Source: Nesterenkonia aurantiaca (GTDB lineage: Bacteria > Actinomycetota > Actinomycetes > Actinomycetales > Micrococcaceae). Taken from it: DNA of 64,000 nt. Each line of letters begins with the position of its first letter. Position 1 is the first letter of the stretch. Location: contig NZ_SOAN01000002.1 of the NCBI RefSeq assembly GCF_004364585.1, positions 189,000 through 252,999 of the forward strand. Reading direction: 5' to 3'. A program made the position numbers and the translations under genes. The notes under the pieces were generated by a model. It was not told the DNA's origin, did not search any database, and worked only from the letters and a program-made list of their open reading frames with translations. This document shows, piece by piece, positions 40,636-49,409 of this stretch.

Positions 40636-41310
40636 CTAACCTTCGGAGTCTCCGACGCTCATCGTGGCGCCATAGACGGCGACCTGGGTGCGGCGGTCCA
40701 TCCCGAGCTTCGCCAGCAGCCCTGAGACGTAGTTCTTCACGGTCTTCTCCTTCAGGCCCAGGCGGTGTCCGATCTGCCGGTTGGTGAGTCCTTCGGTGAT
40801 GAGCGCCAGAACCTGGTTCTCCCGCAGGGTCAGGTCAACCCACGGGACGCGCGTGGACTTCTCCTGAGCCGCCGCCTGTGCCTGCTTGGTCAGGGATGAG
40901 TGCACCCGTTGGGCCAGGTCGCGGGTCACCAGGTTCTCACCCTGAGAGACTCGAAGGATCGACTCGATCAGATGCCGGCCTCGGATGTTCTTGAGCACAT
41001 AGCCCGAGGCGCCGGCGACCACAGCGGCGATGCTTGCCGCGTCGTCGTCGTAGGCGGTGAGGATCAGGCAGTGGATCTCCGGGTGCGCCGAGCGGATCCG
41101 GCGGCACAGCTCTATGCCGTTGCCGTCCGGCAGATGGACATCCAGCACGGCGACATCGGGCAGTGTGGCTTTGATTCGGGCGAGGGTCCCGCGTGCGGTG
41201 GCAGATTCACCTACGACTTCCAGGCCTGGTTCGGCGTCGATGAGTCCGGCGATGCCGCTGCGAACGATCTCGTGGTCATCGACGAGGAAGACACGCGTCG
41301 ATCTGGTCAT
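40636..41310 (-). CDS. NarL/LuxR-family response regulator, DosR/DevR-like (copy 1)
   Basis: A 224-residue regulator. Receiver: VFLVDDHEIVRSGIAGLIDAEPGLEVVGE, phospho-Asp in VAVLDVHLPDGNGIELC, Lys in GYVLKNIRGRHL. LuxR HTH: LTLRENQVLALITEGLTNRQIG then HRLGLKEKTVKNYVSGLLAKLGM, the DosR type with its long linker. The ATG overlaps the stop of kinase 1. About three quarters of positions match copy 2 at 43204 by eye. Controls hypoxia/dormancy responses in relatives; here inferred. Confidence 0.88.
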   Translation of the reverse strand: MTRSTRVFLVDDHEIVRSGIAGLIDAEPGLEVVGESATARGTLARIKATLPDVAVLDVHLPDGNGIELCRRIRSAHPEIHCLILTAYDDDAASIAAVVAGASGYVLKNIRGRHLIESILRVSQGENLVTRDLAQRVHSSLTKQAQAAAQEKSTRVPWVDLTLRENQVLALITEGLTNRQIGHRLGLKEKTVKNYVSGLLAKLGMDRRTQVAVYGATMSVGDSEG

Positions 41311-43007
41311 GTGAGTCTCGGAGAGTTGACGGGGGCGTGCCAGCGGCTCCGGGTTCCTCCGGAGCTGCGGGGACATAGTTGGAAATCCCCTCCGTGGGCA
41401 TGCGCCCTGGCCCTGAGGTTCTTGGTGCCGCTGTTGAGCACCGAGTTCGGGGAGATCCCTACCCCGTCATCGTCGATGGTGATCGTGATGTCGGTCTCTG
41501 TGGCGCTGACCTCCACCCAGACGGTCTCGGCGTGGGCATGGCGTGCGACATTGCTCAGCGACTCACGAAGGACAGCGACGGCGTCATCGGCGAGGGAACC
41601 TTCCAGGATCAGGTCGACGGGTCCGGTGAACGTCAGACGCGGAACCGTTGACAGAGTGGGTGAGAGTTCGGAGACGACCTCGAGGAGCTGGTGTCTGACA
41701 TTCATCTGCGGTGCTTGAGTCTGGAGAGCGAAGATCGCGGTGCGGATATCGGCGATCGCCGCGTCGATCTGCGCCACGTGGGGCTCCAGCCGGGCTGCCT
41801 GCTGCGGATGGGCTGATGCCAGCGCTTGCAGTCCCATCCCGGCTCCGAAGAGTCTCTGGATGACATTGTCGTGGAGATCTCGCGCGATGCGGGACCTCTC
41901 TTCGACCATTTCCAGGTGCTCTCGGTCTACCCGTGCCCACGCCAGGGCAACAGCGAGACCAGCCTGGGTGGCGAACTCTGTGAGCAGCTCGAGATCATCT
42001 GCGCTGAAGCGCGGCTCTGTCGCGGAGCGGGTGGCGCATAGGGCGGCCACCCGGTCGCCGGCGACGACGAGAGGTACCGCGATCATCGACGCGCTGGGGA
42101 TATCCTCGGCGAACGGAACTGGTTCGTCTGCCTCCAGGGGAGTGATTCCGGGCTCTCCATTCATGGCTCGTGAGAGGACACAGTCCATCCAGGGAACTGA
42201 GGCGCCCTCAAGCCGTGCCGCGCGTGCCCCCCGAGCGGTATCGACGAAGAGCGCCTGGCCCACCGCTTCGGAGACCACGACACTGACCAGCTGCGCCCCG
42301 GTGAGTGAAACCACGCTCTCCGCGAGGACCCCGAACACCTCGTCGCCTTCCGCATTCAACAGCCTCGCCGCGACGTCCCCCAGCGCGGCACTGAGCTCCT
42401 GTGCCCGGCGGGTTCGTTCGTACAGGCGTGCATTGTTGATCGCGGTCGCTGCGGTGGCCGCCAGCGCCTGAACCAGAGCCTCATCATTGGCGGTGAACGA
42501 CTTCTCGGAGGAATTGGTGAGATAGAGGGCACCATAGGTGCCGCCGCGGATCATGATGGGGACCCCGAGGAACGCCTGCATCTCCGGGTGAGCAAGCGGC
42601 AGGCCGACGGAGCGAGGATCATCAGACAGGTTCCTGATCCTGATGGGCTCGCTCCCGGTCAGGACGGCGCCTAGAACGCCGAGTCCCCGTGGCGGGGCAC
42701 CCATCTGCTCGACGAGCTCTGGGGACATCCCCACGTGGATGAACCGCTCTAATGCCCCTTCGTCATCTACCACGCCGAGGGCAGCGAATCTGGCGTCCAC
42801 GAGGGTTCGGGCCGACTCTGCGAGGTGGCGGAGGACCTGGTCGAGGTCTAGGTCCTCTGTCACAAGCTGACTCGCCTCGAGCAGGCTCAACAGACCGTGA
42901 TGGTCCGTCAGGAAGCGGTCACTCCGGACCGCACTGGCGTGGTTCGTCTCGCCCGCGTCGTCAACATGGCGATCTGGGAGCTCCGGAACGGAAGGGTGAT
43001 CGAGCAT
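41307..43007 (-). CDS. GAF-domain sensor histidine kinase, DosS/DevS-like (copy 1)
   Basis: Cytoplasmic kinase of 566 residues with GAF-A, GAF-B, HisKA_3 and ATPase domains. GAF-A ends GLPLAHPEMQAFLGVPIMIRGGTYGALYLTN. GAF-B has SASMIAVPLVVAGDRVAALC. The phospho-His is in RIARDLHDNVIQRLFGAGMGLQ and the ATP site in LRESLSNVARHAHAETV and DDDGVGI. In DosS/DosT a haem-ligating His lies near the HHPPM motif; here one of the two His residues is Ala (AHPEM). The start is uncertain because no ribosome-binding site is clear. Confidence 0.85.
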   Translation of the reverse strand: MLDHPSVPELPDRHVDDAGETNHASAVRSDRFLTDHHGLLSLLEASQLVTEDLDLDQVLRHLAESARTLVDARFAALGVVDDEGALERFIHVGMSPELVEQMGAPPRGLGVLGAVLTGSEPIRIRNLSDDPRSVGLPLAHPEMQAFLGVPIMIRGGTYGALYLTNSSEKSFTANDEALVQALAATAATAINNARLYERTRRAQELSAALGDVAARLLNAEGDEVFGVLAESVVSLTGAQLVSVVVSEAVGQALFVDTARGARAARLEGASVPWMDCVLSRAMNGEPGITPLEADEPVPFAEDIPSASMIAVPLVVAGDRVAALCATRSATEPRFSADDLELLTEFATQAGLAVALAWARVDREHLEMVEERSRIARDLHDNVIQRLFGAGMGLQALASAHPQQAARLEPHVAQIDAAIADIRTAIFALQTQAPQMNVRHQLLEVVSELSPTLSTVPRLTFTGPVDLILEGSLADDAVAVLRESLSNVARHAHAETVWVEVSATETDITITIDDDGVGISPNSVLNSGTKNLRARAHAHGGDFQLCPRSSGGTRSRWHAPVNSPRLT

Positions 43008-43203
43008 GGAGACGGACTCATTACTGCCATCAGGGCCTATCCGGTGCGAAGGCGCCCTGAGGGCGATTTTGCGATTCACGACTTTGCAGGACGGTGCCCC
43101 TCGACTACAACACTGAACTGCGGCTGAAGGGAAGCGTCCGGGGCCGACTGGGGCCCAGGCGCTCAACGGGGCCGCCGTTTTGGAGCTGGGGTGACTCAGC
43201 TCT

Positions 43204-43869
43204 TCAACGTGTGGGGTCTTCGGTGCTCAACCTGGCGCCATAGACGGCAACCTGGGTGCGGCATGTCATGCCCAGCTTCGCCAGCAGGCCTGAGACGTAG
43301 TTCTTCACGGTCTTTTCCCTCAGGTTCAGCCGCTGCCCGATCTGCCGGTTGGTGAGGCCTTCCGTGATCAGTGCCAGGACCTGGGTCTCACGCAGGGTCA
43401 GCCTCACCTGTGGGTCCCGACTCGACTTCTCCTGCGCTGCCGCTTGTGTCTGCCTGGTCAGGGAGGAACGAACCCGGTTGGACAGATCACGGGTGACCAG
43501 CGTCTGCCCTTGGGAGACCTGGAGTATCGACTCGACCAGATGTCTGCCCCGCACATTCTTCAGCACATAGCCCGAGGCGCCGGCGACGACGGCGGCGATG
43601 CTGGCCGCGTCATCGTCGTAGGCGGTGAGGATCAGACAGGGGATCTCCGGGTGCGCCGAGCGGATGTGCCGGCATAGCTCTATGCCGTTGCCGTCCGGCA
43701 GATGGACATCCAGCACCGCGACGTCGGGCCGTGTGGCCGTGATCCGCTCGAGGGCACCCCGTGCGGTGGCCGATTCTCCGACGACCTCCAGACCTGGTTC
43801 GGCGTTGATGAGCTGGGTGATGCCGCGACGCACGATCTCGTGGTCATCGACGAGGAAGACCCGGGTCAT
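43204..43869 (-). CDS. NarL/LuxR-family response regulator, DosR/DevR-like (copy 2)
   Basis: A 221-residue paralogue of the 40636 regulator. Phospho-Asp in VAVLDVHLPDGNGIELCRHIR, Lys in GYVLKNVRGRHLVESIL, HTH LTLRETQVLALITEGLTNRQIG then QRLNLREKTVKNYVSGLLAKLGM. The recognition helix differs only slightly from copy 1, so both may bind the same box. Its ATG overlaps the stop of kinase 2 (ATGA). Confidence 0.88.
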   Translation of the reverse strand: MTRVFLVDDHEIVRRGITQLINAEPGLEVVGESATARGALERITATRPDVAVLDVHLPDGNGIELCRHIRSAHPEIPCLILTAYDDDAASIAAVVAGASGYVLKNVRGRHLVESILQVSQGQTLVTRDLSNRVRSSLTRQTQAAAQEKSSRDPQVRLTLRETQVLALITEGLTNRQIGQRLNLREKTVKNYVSGLLAKLGMTCRTQVAVYGARLSTEDPTR

Positions 43870-45575
43870 GTGGAGCTCGGGGCGTTCACCGGGGCGTACC
43901 AGTGGGCTCTGGTGCCTCCGGAGCTGCGCGAGGTCAGCTGGAATTCGCCGCCATGAGCGCTGGCCCTGGCGTGCAGGTTCTTGGTCCCGCTGCGGCGGGA
44001 CAAGGAGGAGGAGAGCCCCAGGCCGTCGTCCTCGACGGTGATGGAGACCTGGGCTTCTGCGGCGTTGATCTCTACCGAGACGGTCTCAGCCTGGGCGTGG
44101 CGTGCGACATTGGTCAGTGACTCCCGAAGCACGGCGACGGCGTCATCGGCGAGGGTGCCTTCCAGGATCAGGTCGACGGGACCGATGAAGACCAGACGGG
44201 GAATCGTGGAAAGCCTGGGGGAGAGTTCGGACACCACCTCCAGGAGGCGATGTCTGGCATTCTGTGTAGGTGCCTGAGTCTGCAGCGCGAAGATCGCGGT
44301 GCGGATGTCAGCGATCGCGGCGTCGATCTGAGTGACGTGTGTTTCGAGGGTGGCTGCCTGGGCAGGCCGCGATGATGCCAGGGCCTGCAGCCCCAGTCCC
44401 GTGCCGAAGAGCCGCTGGATGACGTTGTCGTGAAGGTCTCGGGCGATGCGGGCGCGTTCTTCGACCATATCCAGTCGCTGCCGATCCACTCGGGACCAGG
44501 CAAGTGCCACAGCGAGACCGGCCTGGGTGGCGAACTCTGTGAGCAGTTCAAGGTGACCTTCGGTGAAGGGGGATTCCTCTGCGAAGCGGGTGGCGCACAG
44601 GGCGGCGACCCGGTCTCCGGAGATGACCAGAGGCACTGCCATGATGGAGGCGCTTGGGACATCACCGATGAAGGGAGCCGGCGCGTCCCCGTCCCTCGGC
44701 GTGATGCCGGGCTGTCCCTTCATTGCGCGGGAGACGACGGAGTCGGTCCACGGCATGGTGGTGCCTTCGATCGAGAATGCGCCCTCTCCTCGAGCCGTCT
44801 CGACACGGAGCTTGCTGCCGACGGCTTCGGAGACCACGACGCTGACCAGTTGTGCCCCGGTCAGTGACGCAACGCTCTGGGCAAGCACGCCGAAGGCGTC
44901 GGTATCGGGTGATGCCAGCAGCGCGGAGCTGACCTCACCCAGTGCGGCGCTGAGTTGCTGTGCCCGTTGCGCCTCGCCGTAGAGTCGTGCGTTGTTGATC
45001 GCAGTAGCCGCTGCCGTCGCGAGCTCCTTGACCAGTTCCTCGTCCTCTTGGGTGAAGGGACCGCCGGATCGGTTCGTGAGATAGAGATTCCCGAAGGTCA
45101 CTTCGCGGATCTTGATGGGCACGCCCAGGAAGGTGTCCATCGGTGGGTGATGCTCGGGAAAGCCGACTGCTCGAGGGTCTTTGTTGAGGTCCGTGAGTCT
45201 GATCGGGCATGAGGTGTCGGTGACGGCGCCAAGGACCCCGTGGCCCTCGGGAAGATGACCGATCTTCGCCACCAGCTCTTTTGGCATTCCGACGTGAATG
45301 AACTGCTCCAGCTGACCTTCCGGGTCAATGACGCCCAGTGCGCCGTATTGCGCATCCACCAGGGTGAGTGCGGATTCGGCTATCTGACGCAGCACATTCG
45401 AGAGGTCCAGTTCGCCGGTGACCAGGAGGCTTGCCTCCCAGAGGCCGCGCAGGCCCGGCTGCGCACCCATCATCCGGTGATCTTGCGCATCGACCTGCGG
45501 ATTCGAGTTTCGGCGTTCGGTTTCCGGCCGGGGTGCTGAATCTGAGCGTGGAATGAACACGATTAAACCCATCAT
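43866..45575 (-). CDS. GAF-domain sensor histidine kinase, DosS/DevS-like (copy 2)
   Basis: A 569-residue kinase with the layout of copy 1. GAF-A ends GFPEHHPPMDTFLGVPIKIREVTFGNLYLTN, keeping both His of the HHPPM motif known near the haem ligand of mycobacterial DosS. Phospho-His in RIARDLHDNVIQRLFGTGLGLQ; ATPase motifs LRESLTNVARHAQAETV and VEDDGLGLS. The first ATG overlaps a TATAAT sequence, so the real start may be GTG at 45560 (MFIPRSDSAP). First gene of a four-gene tandem kinase-regulator array. Confidence 0.87.
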   Translation of the reverse strand: MMGLIVFIPRSDSAPRPETERRNSNPQVDAQDHRMMGAQPGLRGLWEASLLVTGELDLSNVLRQIAESALTLVDAQYGALGVIDPEGQLEQFIHVGMPKELVAKIGHLPEGHGVLGAVTDTSCPIRLTDLNKDPRAVGFPEHHPPMDTFLGVPIKIREVTFGNLYLTNRSGGPFTQEDEELVKELATAAATAINNARLYGEAQRAQQLSAALGEVSSALLASPDTDAFGVLAQSVASLTGAQLVSVVVSEAVGSKLRVETARGEGAFSIEGTTMPWTDSVVSRAMKGQPGITPRDGDAPAPFIGDVPSASIMAVPLVISGDRVAALCATRFAEESPFTEGHLELLTEFATQAGLAVALAWSRVDRQRLDMVEERARIARDLHDNVIQRLFGTGLGLQALASSRPAQAATLETHVTQIDAAIADIRTAIFALQTQAPTQNARHRLLEVVSELSPRLSTIPRLVFIGPVDLILEGTLADDAVAVLRESLTNVARHAQAETVSVEINAAEAQVSITVEDDGLGLSSSLSRRSGTKNLHARASAHGGEFQLTSRSSGGTRAHWYAPVNAPSST

Positions 45576-45579
45576 TATA
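45574..45579 (-). promoter_or_regulatory. Possible -10 box (TATAAT) of the kinase/regulator operon
   Basis: A consensus TATAAT on the minus strand overlaps the first ATG of kinase 2. If used, transcription would start near 45567 and only the GTG at 45560 would be available as start, giving a nearly leaderless message. The -35 is not clear. Confidence 0.45.
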
Positions 45580-45835
45580 CCAAATAGCCATACAGTGTAT
45601 TTTGATATTTAAAGAAGAATTATGAAATTATGATGCGGGCGGTTCCAGGGATCGCCCCGGAGTCCAGGTGTCTGGTTCGAGATTTCAACCGGGGCTGCCA
45701 TCTCGATCGTGGTCCCATTATGTCTGGAGGACCCTCCGGAGAGTCTTCGAAATCATGCGTTGTATTGATCGAAAAGACTTCACTAGGGTCCTAAGACTCT
45801 ACTTCGAATGGTGCGCAAGCGCATACGGTCCGCTT
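45580..45835. other. AT-rich divergent promoter region
   Basis: About 255 bases between kinase 2 and the second tandem USP. It is unusually AT-rich around 45590-45640 compared with the rest of the window. It contains the DosR-like site at 45786 and an imperfect GAC-CTCCGGAG-GTC palindrome near 45733-45748. No gene is seen. Confidence 0.5.
45786..45799. promoter_or_regulatory. Degenerate DosR-box-like site upstream of the second tandem USP
   Basis: GGGTCCTAAGACTC matches the core seen at the other sites in the island at 11 of 14 positions and lies 36 bases before the USP start, a position expected for activation. Confidence 0.35.
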
Positions 45836-46924
45836 ATGACTCCTCCACGTGACGCAAGTGAGCCCCGCACGCCGGCTGTTCTGGTCGGGATCGATGGTTC
45901 GGAAGACAGCGAGCGAGCCTTTCGAGCAGGGCTCAGGATGGCTGAGCGCCGTGGATTGCCGCTGAGGTTGGTGGGCACCTTCGCTCGCCCGGTGGTGAGC
46001 GACGCCTACGCCATCCCGCTGATGGGTGAGTTCGTCGAGACGGCGCTCAAAGAGACCCAGAAGATGCTCGACGGCTACGCGGCACAGGCAGAACAGTCGG
46101 GGATCGAGGTCACCACCCACGCGGTCGAAGGCGACCCGGGCGCGACACTGGTCGATGAGAGTCGCTTCGCCGAGCTGGCAGTCGTGGGAAAGCGTGGACG
46201 GAACAGATTCGCAGGTCGAGTCTTGGGCAGCGTCTCGGCCAAGCTGTCCGCGCACGGAGGCTGCCCGACCCTGGTCATTCCGGCCAAGTGGGAGAGCGAG
46301 TCCGCCGAGGAGCTGCTTGCCCCATCGCAGGAGCATCCGCTCGGGGATGGGATGGCGGCCGAGCCCCTGACTCAGATGGAGGAGTCCGCCCCGAGAGAGC
46401 ATTCCCGTCGTGAGTTCGCCAACGTGGCGCAGGAGCTCAACTTCGACTCCGAGGTCGTCGTCGGCGTGGACAGCTCCTCAGGCCAGGTCGTGGACCTGGC
46501 GGCGCAGACCGCGCAGCTGCTGGAGCGGCCTCTGACCCTGGTGTCGGCGGCTCCATTGAATGCCAAGGGTCATTGGTACCCCAACACGGTCGAACACAAT
46601 CTCGAGCTCCCGAATCTGCGTCGGCCCTATATCGAGAACCTCCAGAAGCTGGTCCTTGAAGTTGGGGAGAAGTTCCCGGCGCTCAGCGTGCGGTGGCAGT
46701 TCTTCGATGGCTCACCAGCAGGCGTGCTCTCCGAGGCGTCCAGGACCGCCGAGCTCGTGGTGATCGGCACCCGAGGTCATGGCGGGTTCGCGGGCCTGCT
46801 GCTGGGCTCGGTGAGTCAGGCAGTCCTGAACCGTTCGGCCTGTCCCGTCCTGGTCGTTCCGACCTCAAAGGTTGAAGGTTCCCGGGCGAAGCTGCGAGTC
46901 GGGACCACCCGGTCAGATGCATGA
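45836..46924 (+). CDS. Tandem universal stress protein (second copy)
   Basis: A 362-residue protein with two Usp domains. Domain 1: VLVGIDGSEDSERAFRAGLRMAE, ATP motif GKRGRNRFAGRVLGSVSAKL. A 50-residue acidic linker follows. Domain 2: VVVGVDSSSGQVVDLAAQTAQL, ATP motif GTRGHGGFAGLLLGSVSQAV. No ribosome-binding site is seen before the ATG, which suggests a leaderless message or a different start. It is divergent from the DosS/DosR-like operon and likely one of its targets. Confidence 0.87.
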   Translation: MTPPRDASEPRTPAVLVGIDGSEDSERAFRAGLRMAERRGLPLRLVGTFARPVVSDAYAIPLMGEFVETALKETQKMLDGYAAQAEQSGIEVTTHAVEGDPGATLVDESRFAELAVVGKRGRNRFAGRVLGSVSAKLSAHGGCPTLVIPAKWESESAEELLAPSQEHPLGDGMAAEPLTQMEESAPREHSRREFANVAQELNFDSEVVVGVDSSSGQVVDLAAQTAQLLERPLTLVSAAPLNAKGHWYPNTVEHNLELPNLRRPYIENLQKLVLEVGEKFPALSVRWQFFDGSPAGVLSEASRTAELVVIGTRGHGGFAGLLLGSVSQAVLNRSACPVLVVPTSKVEGSRAKLRVGTTRSDA

Positions 46925-46942
46925 GCGGATCGCCCCACACGG

Positions 46943-46969
46943 TGGAGCCCTCCTTGGCGATGGGCTCCA
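46943..46969 (+). terminator. Hairpin after the second tandem USP
   Basis: TGGAGCCC and GGGCTCCA pair over eight bases around an 11-base loop, 19 bases after the USP stop and before the PPOX gene. It may separate the two transcripts. Confidence 0.5.
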
Positions 46970-47032
46970 GAGCAGAAGCCGCCCGCTCCGCGGTCCTGGA
47001 GATTTGGAAGCTGCAGAAAGAGAGATCGGCTG

Positions 47033-47491
47033 ATGCTGTTTGAACACGCAGAGAATGAGCCAGTGCTCATCCTCGATGCTGACCAGATCTGGAATCTTCT
47101 GGAGACCGCCAGTCACGGGAGACTCGTCCTCGTGGTGGGATGGAGGCCAGACATCTTCCCGATCAACTATGCGGTGGCCCCCGACCGCACCCTCATCTTC
47201 CGAACTGCGCCGGGAACCAAGCTGGCCGAGCTTGCGATCAACGAAAAGGTGCTGTTCGAAGCGGATCAGATCTCCTCAGACGACGCTTGGTCCGTGACGG
47301 TCCGCGGAGAAGCGCATTGGCTGCAGAACTCGGCGAGTATCGAACAGGCAGAGGCGTTGGGTCTGCGACCGTGGGTTCCCACCGTGAAGGACCACTACGT
47401 GAGCATCACCCCCACGGAGGTCAGCGGCCGACACTTCCAGTTCGGCCCGCATCCGGAGCGCGAGCTGGGAGAGGGCTCCGAGGGCGGCTGA
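47033..47491 (+). CDS. Pyridoxamine 5'-phosphate oxidase (PPOX)-family flavin-binding protein
   Basis: A 152-residue split-barrel protein. The family core is seen in LLETASHGRLVLVVGWRPDIFPINYAV, IFRTAPGTKLAEL and WSVTVRGEAHWLQ. Members bind FMN, F420 or haem and reduce or sense small molecules. Similar proteins (Rv3129/Rv3131-region type) belong to the mycobacterial DosR regulon, so its place beside a USP in this island is coherent. GAGAG lies upstream of the ATG. The cofactor is not decidable from sequence. Confidence 0.83.
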   Translation: MLFEHAENEPVLILDADQIWNLLETASHGRLVLVVGWRPDIFPINYAVAPDRTLIFRTAPGTKLAELAINEKVLFEADQISSDDAWSVTVRGEAHWLQNSASIEQAEALGLRPWVPTVKDHYVSITPTEVSGRHFQFGPHPERELGEGSEGG

Positions 47492-47630
47492 TCCACCATC
47501 GCTGGACCCCGGGTATCCGGATCTCCGATCGCGGCTGACGCTTTTCGGATGTGGGTGCATACGGGGTGAGCGGGCTCGCCTGGCGCTCAGCTGGGCGGGT
47601 GCCCCGCTGGGTGGGCATCATCCAGCTGAT

Positions 47631-48791
47631 TCAGTACCGCACGGGGTCAGGTCGATGGCTGCTCGCCAGAGGTGGGCGTTCGGTGTCGGCGATCGCCCCT
47701 CCCGAGTGATTGATGACACCGGTGAGACCTGAGAGCTGCGCCATCTTGCGTTGCCGGGTGGCTCCGGTTCCCTGGGCCAGGAACAGCTCCAGCCCGGAGC
47801 GGACCAGTTCTTCGTCGCCGAACTCGACCAGGTAGGGCCATGCCTGATTGAACGCCTGCCACACCACCACGTCGGCGAGGACCGGAGCCCCGGTGAACGG
47901 GTCGAGCAACCGACTGCTGAGGCCGAATTTCGCGGCCTGCCAATGAGCGACGTCCAGGAGCTCAGGTTCAGGTTGAACCCGCGAGGGTTGGTCGATCGCG
48001 GCGCAGACCAGCGCTCGGATCAACGTTGCAAGAACCACGGCGTCGAGCACCTGGAGCTGAACGTCGCAGGCTCGAATCTCGATCGTCGGGTGAAGCTGCG
48101 AGAGCCGGGCCAACCAGCTGATGCCACCGCGGTCGGCCACCACATCGGAGTTCACCAGAGCATCGATCCGATTCTCATAGTCGGTGAAATCACGGAAGGC
48201 AGGTGGCACCCCGTTGACCATCCAGCGCCGGTAATGGATGGATCGCCAGCTGGCGAAGCCAGAGTCGAGACCTCGCCAGAAGGGCGAGTTGGCGCCCAGC
48301 GCGGTCAGCAGTGGAAGCCACCGGCGAATCCCGTTCAGTGCTCGGATTCCGGTCTCGGGATCTGGGACGCTGACATGGACGTGCATCCCGTTGATGTATT
48401 GATCAGCAGCAATCCCTGGTGCCAGATCTGTCATCTGCCGGTACCGGGGGTCGTTGCTGACCGCGGCGCCGAACTCCGCAATGGTGGGAGCGGTCCCGAT
48501 GGGCGCGGCAATCAGTCCGAACCCTTCCGCCACGGATGCGAGGTTCTGTCTAAATCTCAGCAGAGCCGTGGTGGCAGCTGGCGCGTCCTGCAGCACTGCA
48601 GATGCGTGCTCGACCTGACAGGAGAGCCATTCCTGAGAGGTTGCGCCCTGGCCCGGCCTGATGTCCTGCAACGCGTTGGATTGGTGCACGGTCGGGGTGG
48701 CGGGCAGCATCAGCTCCCGGTCGATGAGCAAGAACTCTTCCTCGATCCCCATCGACACCGCGGGGGAGAGACGAGCGAAACTCTCAGACAT
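47631..48791 (-). CDS. GCS2-family carboxylate-amine ligase (YbdK/EgtA-like)
   Basis: A 386-residue ATP-dependent ligase of the glutamate-cysteine ligase 2 family. The N-terminus SMGIEEEFLLIDRELM holds the metal/ATP Glu residues; QYINGMHVHVSVPD and HPTIEIRACDVQ are typical for the family. It joins glutamate to an amine such as cysteine, but actinobacteria make mycothiol and the true product of YbdK-type enzymes is often unclear. The stop-proximal sequence SGLTGVINHSGG is clear. No ribosome-binding site marks the start. Confidence 0.87.
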   Translation of the reverse strand: MSESFARLSPAVSMGIEEEFLLIDRELMLPATPTVHQSNALQDIRPGQGATSQEWLSCQVEHASAVLQDAPAATTALLRFRQNLASVAEGFGLIAAPIGTAPTIAEFGAAVSNDPRYRQMTDLAPGIAADQYINGMHVHVSVPDPETGIRALNGIRRWLPLLTALGANSPFWRGLDSGFASWRSIHYRRWMVNGVPPAFRDFTDYENRIDALVNSDVVADRGGISWLARLSQLHPTIEIRACDVQLQVLDAVVLATLIRALVCAAIDQPSRVQPEPELLDVAHWQAAKFGLSSRLLDPFTGAPVLADVVVWQAFNQAWPYLVEFGDEELVRSGLELFLAQGTGATRQRKMAQLSGLTGVINHSGGAIADTERPPLASSHRPDPVRY

Positions 48792-48945
48792 CACTCGGGA
48801 CCGCTGGTTCGGGGGATCGGGATGACTCTTTATGAGGGCAGGCGAGTGTCGGGCCTCTCGAGATCCTCCCCAGGGCGGGGCATGCGAGGAGGTGCAAGGG
48901 TGGAGATGTCACCGTGATGTCCTATCCATGTGATGTCGGAGTGGT

Positions 48946-49170
48946 TCAGCGCCGGCGGATCTTGAGGCGATTGTCGACGTGGGTCACGGCCGGGGAAGCC
49001 GCCACCGCGAGCCCGGCCTGTTTCCTCTCGTCTCGAGACTTCACGAATCCTCGGAGGACGGCGGTGCTTTGGACCCGGGTGACGAAGACTCGGCTTGCAG
49101 GGGGTGAAAGTGCGCGGCTCAACGGACTCCCAGGTCCGACGCTGAGGATGGCGGGGACCGATGGGGGCAC
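48946..49170 (-). pseudogene. BON-domain protein fragment
   Basis: A 74-residue frame whose second half reads VQSTAVLRGFVKSRDERKQAGLAVAASPAVTHVDNRLKIRRR, matching the end of a BON (phospholipid-binding, OsmY-type) domain, where V-x-V-x-N-x-L-x-I closes the fold. The first strands (GxVxLxG) are not convincing and there is no signal peptide or partner domain (CBS, LysM). It is either a very short BON protein or a decayed copy. Stress-island BON proteins often accompany USPs. Confidence 0.45.
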
Positions 49171-49348
49171 CGCGTCGCAGAAATCTGAACCAGAGCCCCC
49201 GGCGCTTCGAGCTCGACGGGCGAACGTATCTCATGGTCGGTGACGGGCGTCGCGCCCGGCCCGGTAGTCCTCATAGTTGTAGCCCTTCAATCATTGCCCG
49301 CGTCTTGTCTTGTGGCTCCACCGTCGTATTGTTTGCGCGATCTGTGCA

Positions 49349-49362
49349 GGGCCATTGGTCCC
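49349..49362. promoter_or_regulatory. DosR-box-like site upstream of the second HAD gene
   Basis: GGGCCATTGGTCCC shares 12 of 14 positions with the 38043 site and both contain TTGGTCCC. It is 182 bases before the HAD start and 178 bases from the BON fragment on the other side. Confidence 0.4.
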
Positions 49363-49385
49363 GCACGCTCGACCCACACCCCCAT

Positions 49386-49409
49386 CCGCACCCGCACCTG
49401 CACCCGCAC
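49386..49409. repeat. Hexamer tandem repeat (CCGCAC)4
   Basis: Four head-to-tail copies of CCGCAC, the third with one substitution, in the HAD upstream region. Short enough to be slippage-prone. Confidence 0.6.

Noticed and set aside
49386-49409. Hexamer repeat considered as a CRISPR or iteron-like array
   Set aside because: Only four contiguous six-base units with no spacers and no replication gene nearby.
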